From Uranotaenia lowii (taxonomy: Eukaryota; Arthropoda; Insecta; Diptera; Culicidae): 64,000 nt of DNA. Numbering within the stretch: position 1 is the stretch's first letter; each line of letters opens with the position of its first letter. Positions 58,887 through 64,000 of the stretch are shown one piece after another. The position numbers and the translations under genes were made by a program. The stretch spans positions 421,211,245 through 421,275,244 of the forward strand of contig NC_073692.1 in assembly GCF_029784155.1 (NCBI RefSeq), given 5' to 3'. The notes below the pieces were generated by a model that made no database searches, was not told where the DNA came from, and saw only the letters and a list, made by a program, of their open reading frames with translations.

Positions 58887-59060
58887 CTTTTTTTTTTTTT
58901 TTTTTTTGTAAATTATTTATTTGAAACGGCTCATACCTTTAGGCTTTAAGGAGCCAAACTCGTTTTGTTTGATTACAATTGTGTACTTAGATCTAGTTCA
59001 CTTTTTTTTTTTTTTTGAAGAAAAAGAAAGATAGAAAGGGAAATATGAAAATAAAGAGAA
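58887..59060 (-). other. 3' UTR and poly-A tail of the retrotransposon
   Basis: Downstream of the ORF2 stop there is an internal A-rich tract (58993-59018 as T/A run), then TTTGGCTCCTTAAAGCCTAA, in which GGCT/AGCC can form a small stem-loop. AATAAA (58916-58921 on the plus strand as TTTATT) and about 20 As follow. The conserved tail also present at 41311 probably carries the signal recognised by the element's reverse transcriptase; this role is inferred from other LINEs. Confidence 0.8.
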
Positions 59061-61304
59061 TTATAGTCGAAGATCGATAGCTTTTAGGAAAAGGTATATC
59101 TCGAACATATAGTCCAAGTCCATCATACCTAATACATCCCTCACTGGAACGTCGGGTGGTTTTCCTCGGGCCCGAAGGGAATCTATAAAGTTCGCTCTGG
59201 CGAATAGGTGGTCCTCACACGACCAAACAATATGCTCGATGTCATGGTAACCTAGACCACATCCGCATAAATTGCTGCCAGCAATATTTAAACGATAGAG
59301 TACCGCATTCATGGAATAATGATTGGACATGAGACGGGAAAATATACGAATAAAATCCCGAGTCAGGTTCAATCTATTAAACCAGGGTTTAAGGCTTACC
59401 TTTGGGATAATCGAGTGGAACCACCGACCCAACTCATCCTCGTCCCATCTACGCTGCCAGTTGACAAGAGAGTTTCTTCGAGCCAAGAAGTAAAATTCGT
59501 TGAATACGATTTCACGCTGGTAAATGTTGCCTTCCATCGCACCCACTTTTGCAAGGGAATCTGCCCTCTCATTGCCTGCTATTGAGCAATGTGAGGGGAC
59601 CCAGATAAAGGTGATAGAAAAGCAACGTCTTGATAAAGTGGTCAATATATCTCGTATCATTTCGAGGAAGTACGGCGTGAATTTTCCTGGTTTTATAGAG
59701 CGGATTGCTTCAACAGAGCTGAGACTATCAGTTATAATATAGTAGTGTTCAATAGGTCGTGTGGCGATACTATTCAAAGCCCAGTGAATAGCTGCTAACT
59801 CTGCAACATATACAGAGCATGGTGACTGGAGACTGTGAGATGCGCTGGATATTTCGTTGAACACTCCAAATCCTGTTGTTTCCTCTATAAGTGATCCATC
59901 GGTAAAGTACATTTTATCAGCATCGACGTGTCTATATTTAGCTTCGAAAATTCTTGGAATCAGAAGAGGACGATGCGGATCCGGGATTCCACGAATTTCC
60001 TGCTGCATAGACAAATCAAACTGGACAGAAGAATGATCGTAGTCTGGGCTACAAACACGAGTTGGAGAATACGAAGAAGGGTTTACCTGCATTGACATGA
60101 GGATATGGTATATAGACATAAATCTGGTTTGAACATTTTGCTCAAGTAACCTTTCGAAATTTACAATCACCAATGGGTTCATGACCTCACACCTGATGAG
60201 GAACCGAAGTGATAGTAAATTGAATCGATCTTTCAAAGGGAGTATTCCTGCCAAAACTTCAAGACTCATGTTGTGTGTTGAGGGCATACAGCCCAAAGCG
60301 ATACGGAGACAACGGTATTGGATACGCTCTAGTTTGATGAGGTGAGTTTTGGCAGCTGACTGGAAACAGAAGCTACCATATTCCATAACGGATAGAATAG
60401 TTGTTCGATACAATTTGATAAGATCTTCTGGATGGGCTCCCCACCAGGTGCCAGTAATTGATCGGAGAAAATTGATTCTTTGTTGGCATTTTCCTTTCAG
60501 ATACTCAATGTGGGCTCTCCAGGTACACTTGGAATCAAACCAAACCCCAAGATACTTGAAACTCCTCGATTGAGTGATCGTTCTGCCTAGGAGTTGAAGC
60601 TTAGGTTGAGCAGGTCTACGTTTCTTAGAGAAAACAACCATTTCCGTTTTCTGAGGGGAAAACTCAATCCCAAGCCCCAAAGCCCAGGAAGACAATCTGT
60701 CTAAAGTATCTTGTAAAGGCCTGTGCAGATGAGACTCAGTAGATCCTGTGACAGACACTACTCCGTCATCTGCAAGTTGTCTTAGAGTGCAGCCTTCAGA
60801 GAGACAGCTGTCGATGTCACTCACATAAAAGTTGTACAAAAGTGGACTCAAACATGAACCCTGTGGGAGGCCCATGTAAGATGTTCTTCTAACTGCAAAA
60901 TCTCCGTGAGCAAAGTTCAAATGTTTCTCACAAAGTAAGCTGTATAAGATGTTGTTCAATAGAGGAGGCAGACCCCGGGAGTGCAACTTGTCTGACAAAA
61001 CCTCTATTGAGACTGCATCAAAAGCTCCCTTTATGTCTAGAAACACTGAAGCCATTTGCTCACGTTTTGCGTACGCCATTTGTATCTCTGAAGACAGCAA
61101 AGCAAGGCAATCGTTTGTCCCTTTGCCCCTTCGAAACCCAAATTGAGTATCTGAAAGGAGACCATTTGTTTCTACCCATTTGTCCAAACGAAACAATATC
61201 ATTTTCTCCATCAATTTGCGTATACAAGACAACATCGCTATTGGACGGTAAGAGTTGGGATCAGACGCTGGTTTTCCGGGCTTTTGGATAGCAATGACTC
61301 TCAC
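59061..61304 (-). CDS. Retrotransposon ORF2, 3' part: reverse transcriptase and RNase H
   Basis: It encodes the polymerase that copies element RNA into a nicked chromosomal target. Residues counted from the ATG at 61304: RT fingers with SYRPIAMLSC (18-27), motif A FLDIKGAFDAVS (88-99), GLPQGSCLSPLLYNFY (145-160) and the catalytic LADD (177-180, Leu where Tyr is usual). A thumb/linker region follows, then RNase H with Asp469 (YFTDGS), Glu502 (AELAAIHW), Asp526 (ITDSLSS), and His572/Asp582 (PSHCSIAGNERADSLAK). The C-terminus has a Cys/His motif: C680, C682, H687/H691, C696. All catalytic residues are intact. The ATG is not the natural start: the same frame runs upstream (IDWRQVRVIAI) and is the continuation of the endonuclease ORF at 61261-62748, from which it is separated by a frameshift. 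Confidence 0.95.
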   Translation of the reverse strand: MRVIAIQKPGKPASDPNSYRPIAMLSCIRKLMEKMILFRLDKWVETNGLLSDTQFGFRRGKGTNDCLALLSSEIQMAYAKREQMASVFLDIKGAFDAVSIEVLSDKLHSRGLPPLLNNILYSLLCEKHLNFAHGDFAVRRTSYMGLPQGSCLSPLLYNFYVSDIDSCLSEGCTLRQLADDGVVSVTGSTESHLHRPLQDTLDRLSSWALGLGIEFSPQKTEMVVFSKKRRPAQPKLQLLGRTITQSRSFKYLGVWFDSKCTWRAHIEYLKGKCQQRINFLRSITGTWWGAHPEDLIKLYRTTILSVMEYGSFCFQSAAKTHLIKLERIQYRCLRIALGCMPSTHNMSLEVLAGILPLKDRFNLLSLRFLIRCEVMNPLVIVNFERLLEQNVQTRFMSIYHILMSMQVNPSSYSPTRVCSPDYDHSSVQFDLSMQQEIRGIPDPHRPLLIPRIFEAKYRHVDADKMYFTDGSLIEETTGFGVFNEISSASHSLQSPCSVYVAELAAIHWALNSIATRPIEHYYIITDSLSSVEAIRSIKPGKFTPYFLEMIRDILTTLSRRCFSITFIWVPSHCSIAGNERADSLAKVGAMEGNIYQREIVFNEFYFLARRNSLVNWQRRWDEDELGRWFHSIIPKVSLKPWFNRLNLTRDFIRIFSRLMSNHYSMNAVLYRLNIAGSNLCGCGLGYHDIEHIVWSCEDHLFARANFIDSLRARGKPPDVPVRDVLGMMDLDYMFEIYLFLKAIDLRL

Positions 61305-62748
61305 TTGTCTCCAATCTATGCTCCAAGAATTGGTTAAATAAATTTAACAAGCGAAATTTTGCAGCATCCGGAAGGTTTTTCAACAAGTTAAATTTGATTT
61401 CATCAATTCCCGGAGCTGAATTGTTGCAAGAGAGGAGGGCAAGTGAGAATTCGACCATCGAAAAGCTTGAGTCTAGACCACTATCAGACCTATCAGGAGG
61501 CACGTTCCGGATTATTTTTTGCACAGGTGTAGAATCTGGACAGACTTTCCGTGCGAATTTAAATATCCACCTATGTGAATATTCCTCACTTTCATTTGTA
61601 GATGATCGATTACGCATGCTTCGTGCCACTTTCCACAAAGTACTTAAGGATGTTTCACGCGATAACCCACTAACAAAATTCCTCCAATACGCCTTTTTCT
61701 TCCCCTTGGTTAACTTTTTAAACTGATTTTCAAGGGAAACGTAAGCTTCAAAATGGACAAGAGTTCCATGTTTTCGAAATTCTTTAAATGCTGTTGATTT
61801 GTCCTTATAAAGCTTAGAACACTGAGGGTCCCACCATGGATTAGGAGGCCTTCGATGAATAGATGATTCTGGGATGGGTTTTGTTTGAGCGTCAACTGCA
61901 CTATCGTGTATCAGACAAGAAAGAAAGTGGTACTCCTCCAAAGGAGGTAAAACGTGCATAGAGTCGATGGCGGTTTTAATTGTGTCCGAGTACTTTTTCC
62001 AGTCGATGTGTCTTGTAAGGTCATATGTCATATTTATTGTGTTCGAAGAGCTGACCCCATTGGTGATAGTAATTTCGATAGGTAAGTGATCACTACCATT
62101 CGGATCATGGACTACCTTCCACTGGCAATCAAATGATAGTGAATTTGAGCAGAGTGAGAGGTCAATTGCACTTTGTCTTGCAGGAGGTTTAGGTACCCGT
62201 GTTTTTTCACCCGTGTTTAATACTGTTAAATTGAAACTGTCGCAAATGTCATAGATAAGAGTAGAACGACTATCGTCAATTTGTTCTCCCCAGACAGTTC
62301 CATGTGAATTGAAGTCACCCAGGATCAACCTTGGCTCAGGGAGCACTGAGCACAGGTCCTCTAGGTGATTTCGATCCACTGCAACTCTCTGAGGCCAGTA
62401 CAAACTGACAACACATAAGTCCTTACCTCTTATTGTTGTATGACATGCAACAGCTTCAATTCCGCCTGATAAAGGAAGGTGAATTCTATAAAAAGAGTGG
62501 CACTTATTGATCCCCAAAAGCACCCCTCCATAAGAATCGTCACGATCCAGACGGATAATATTAAAATTGTGGAATGAGATGTTAGATTGAGAAGATAGCC
62601 AAGTTTCGGACAATGCAAAGATATCACAGTTTGTTTTATGAAGTAAATAATTCAATGAATCCAATTTTGGAATAAGACTACGACAATTCCACTGTAGTAC
62701 AGTGATATCTCCGACCTCTCGGCGTAAATTAGCCATCGAGAGATACAA
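61261..62748 (-). CDS. Retrotransposon ORF2, 5' part: APE-type endonuclease and RT N-terminus
   Basis: The N-terminal half of the same ORF2. The endonuclease/exonuclease/phosphatase fold that nicks target DNA is shown by QWNCRS (Asn21), SETWL (Glu48), GDFNSHG (Asp145, Asn147), SAIDLSLCS (193-201) and GSDHLPI (Asp220, His221), so the active site looks complete. A linker with a conserved WWDPQCSKLYK block follows, then the beginning of the RT domain (APGIDEIKFNLL). The last 15 or so residues before the stop at 61261 are out of frame: the reading should pass into the 59061-61304 frame near 61315-61335. The start overlaps the end of ORF1 by 20 bp; Met5 is an alternative start. A one-base assembly error or a real inactivating mutation would both explain the break. 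Confidence 0.93.
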   Translation of the reverse strand: MYLSMANLRREVGDITVLQWNCRSLIPKLDSLNYLLHKTNCDIFALSETWLSSQSNISFHNFNIIRLDRDDSYGGVLLGINKCHSFYRIHLPLSGGIEAVACHTTIRGKDLCVVSLYWPQRVAVDRNHLEDLCSVLPEPRLILGDFNSHGTVWGEQIDDSRSTLIYDICDSFNLTVLNTGEKTRVPKPPARQSAIDLSLCSNSLSFDCQWKVVHDPNGSDHLPIEITITNGVSSSNTINMTYDLTRHIDWKKYSDTIKTAIDSMHVLPPLEEYHFLSCLIHDSAVDAQTKPIPESSIHRRPPNPWWDPQCSKLYKDKSTAFKEFRKHGTLVHFEAYVSLENQFKKLTKGKKKAYWRNFVSGLSRETSLSTLWKVARSMRNRSSTNESEEYSHRWIFKFARKVCPDSTPVQKIIRNVPPDRSDSGLDSSFSMVEFSLALLSCNNSAPGIDEIKFNLLKNLPDAAKFRLLNLFNQFLEHRLETSESHCYPKARKTSV

Positions 62749-64000
62749 ACACTGAAAGGAGGGGCCAAGTTTGCATCAATTGCTTTAAAAATGTCTTTAA
62801 TACAGGAAGCATTGCAAATACAATGTCTTTCACGGGTTCTGATACATTAAAACACGAAAAAAATCCGTTCAAAATGTCAGTCAACTTAAAGAGCCCAGAC
62901 TGAGTCGTTGATTCTGGCATCACGTTTGGGGTTTGGGTTTGCGAAGCTCCCGCAGCTGTTGGTTTATTCTGCAGTGGTGCATTTCCGCGGAAACCTGGAG
63001 GAACTTGTTTTTCCTTTTCAGCAGCAGTCGACTTTTTCTCGTTTCTATTGGAAGAGACAACCGTAGCTATTTTAGCTGGTATTTTCGGAGAAGGCGCCTT
63101 TGTTCGCTTCCGAGAGCCTCCTGCAACGAAGACTGGCTGAACTTCATCAGCCGTATCTGTGTCTTCATTGTCAACTGACAGCACAGAAAAAATGTTACTG
63201 GTCTGAGGTTGGACCGGTGGAGAGGCGCTCTTTAATATGGCGGCATAAGAACGCTTGGAGCGTTCTTTTAAAGAGCGCCTCTGTTTATCCCAGCTTGCCT
63301 GAAATGCCTCGCAGGAGGAGATATCATGGGGTGAGCCCCCGCAATAGACGCATTTTTGCTCAACTGCTGAGCATGCTCCTTCCCCATGATTCTCCCCACA
63401 ATGCAAGCATCGCTTCTTGTTGCAGCAATGCGAAGCAGTATGCCCCAACTTGATGCAATTCTTGCATTGCATTGGGCGAGGCACATAAAGGCGTACTGGA
63501 AGCCTTAAAATTCCGTCAATCAAGACGTAATGAGGGAGGGCTGTTCCTGCAAATGTAACCCGAATCGAGGCTGAAGGCGAATACTTGGTAACGCCATCAA
63601 CGACGGAGGCAGTCATGAGTTGGCGACAATCCAAGATTCCGACCGAAGTCGAATCAAGGCTCTTGAACTTACCTACGCCGTGAGACTTAACGTATTCAGC
63701 CTCCAAACTCGATTCGGTGATCACACCCTCGATCTCTACGTCTCGAGATGGAATATAGAGCTGATACTCTAAATTAAAAAAATTACTGGCAAGAATTCCG
63801 TTTGCGGCCTTCCGGTCGGCCACAACAACGCGCAATTTGTTCGGACGTACTTTGGAAACACTGGTAACGGAGGGCCACCTAGCCAGATCTTTCGTGATCT
63901 GCACTAAATTTAATGGTTTTCCGTTAGTTTTGGGCCGGATGAAAACCACCCCCGGCCCAGAAGAGGATGAATTATCAGGATAAACTCGGAGTCGGGTTGT
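62729..64000 (-). CDS. Retrotransposon ORF1 (gag-like, three CCHC knuckles), 5' partial
   Basis: RNA-binding nucleoprotein of the element. The frame is open to the window edge at 64000 (424 codons including stop), so the true start is outside; the GTG at 63949 is not a start. Counted from that GTG, the first 160 residues form the gag core (for example RPKTNGKPLNLVQITKDLA and NKLRVVVADRKAANGIL). Three zinc knuckles then follow: C162-X2-C165-X4-H170-X4-C175, C181-X2-C184-X3-H188-X4-C193 and C200-X2-C203-X4-H208-X4-C213. The C-terminal half is Lys/Ser/Pro-rich and probably disordered, ending in a hydrophobic segment. No internal stop or frameshift is seen. It is expected to coat the element RNA and act with ORF2 in target-primed reverse transcription. 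Confidence 0.93.
   Translation of the reverse strand, partial: TTRLRVYPDNSSSSGPGVVFIRPKTNGKPLNLVQITKDLARWPSVTSVSKVRPNKLRVVVADRKAANGILASNFFNLEYQLYIPSRDVEIEGVITESSLEAEYVKSHGVGKFKSLDSTSVGILDCRQLMTASVVDGVTKYSPSASIRVTFAGTALPHYVLIDGILRLPVRLYVPRPMQCKNCIKLGHTASHCCNKKRCLHCGENHGEGACSAVEQKCVYCGGSPHDISSCEAFQASWDKQRRSLKERSKRSYAAILKSASPPVQPQTSNIFSVLSVDNEDTDTADEVQPVFVAGGSRKRTKAPSPKIPAKIATVVSSNRNEKKSTAAEKEKQVPPGFRGNAPLQNKPTAAGASQTQTPNVMPESTTQSGLFKLTDILNGFFSCFNVSEPVKDIVFAMLPVLKTFLKQLMQTWPLLSVFVSLDG

Larger units (their letters stand above)
58887..64000 (-). mobile_element. Non-LTR retrotransposon of the I/Outcast/LOA type, nearly full length
   Basis: Order on the minus strand: ORF1 gag (open at the window edge), 20-bp overlap, ORF2 with endonuclease, reverse transcriptase and RNase H, a 3' UTR of about 150 bp, and an A tail. 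Within non-LTR elements, an APE-type endonuclease plus an RNase H domain plus a three-knuckle gag points to the I superfamily; the exact clade cannot be fixed by eye. One frameshift splits ORF2. The 5' UTR and left target site lie beyond 64000. A tail-only copy of the same family sits at 41311-41383. Confidence 0.93.

Noticed and set aside
58182..58949. 255-codon frame rich in Phe-Cys-Leu and Ser
   Set aside because: It is a translation of the (TTATCTTTG), (TTTTCTG) and (TTTTGTC) simple repeats, with parallel open frames in other phases.
59319..63486. Plus-strand and alternative minus-strand frames of 60-117 codons within the retrotransposon
   Set aside because: They are shadows of ORF1 and ORF2, which carry the recognisable domains.

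Overview
The window looks like repeat-dominated, AT-rich nuclear DNA from an insect, most likely a dipteran and plausibly a mosquito. The reasons are non-LTR retrotransposons with three-knuckle gag proteins and RNase H-bearing polymerases, tRNA-derived SINEs, many short inverted-repeat transposons with 8-bp target duplications, very large satellites, and no prokaryotic gene organisation. No host protein-coding gene is recognised. The species assignment is inference from repeat style only.

Layout. 1-19,900: diverged AT-rich DNA crowded with non-autonomous elements: three copies of one tRNA-derived SINE (506-699, 10722-10855, 17255-17439), long-armed foldback elements (702-1710, 8398-8812, 15778-16985), a possible Helitron-like element with 143-bp tandem repeats (3914-4990), and several MITEs. 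19,910-23,308: first large array of the 9-bp unit TTTTTGTCA. 23,309-33,959: unique sequence with a TA-flanked MITE, a broken non-LTR gag with a head-to-head inverted 5' end (26561-27880), a 1.1-kb hAT-type element with a perfect 8-bp target duplication (30035-31148) and a long GC-rich palindrome (31279-31460). 33,960-38,827: three more TTTTTGTCA arrays separated by two apparently identical 352-bp spacers. 38,828-46,982: unique DNA, a 73-bp retrotransposon tail insertion, and a 1.7-kb foldback split by a MITE. 46,983-53,167: the largest TTTTTGTCA array (about 6.2 kb). 53,168-56,643: LTR-like sequence, then 15 indel-free monomers of a 180-bp satellite. 58,163-58,886: 9-bp and 7-bp simple repeats that run into the 3' tail of a nearly complete non-LTR retrotransposon on the minus strand (58,887-64,000, 5' end beyond the window).

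The only convincing protein-coding information is that retrotransposon: ORF1 (gag, three CCHC knuckles) overlaps ORF2 by 20 bp, and ORF2 (endonuclease, reverse transcriptase, RNase H, C-terminal Cys/His motif) is split by one frameshift near 61315-61335. Very long open frames inside the satellites are by-products of a 9-bp (three-codon) period that is stop-free in five of six frames. The most unusual content is the TTTTTGTCA family: about 13.7 kb in five arrays, all in one orientation over 33 kb, with recent higher-order duplications of 1,465 bp and 954 bp.
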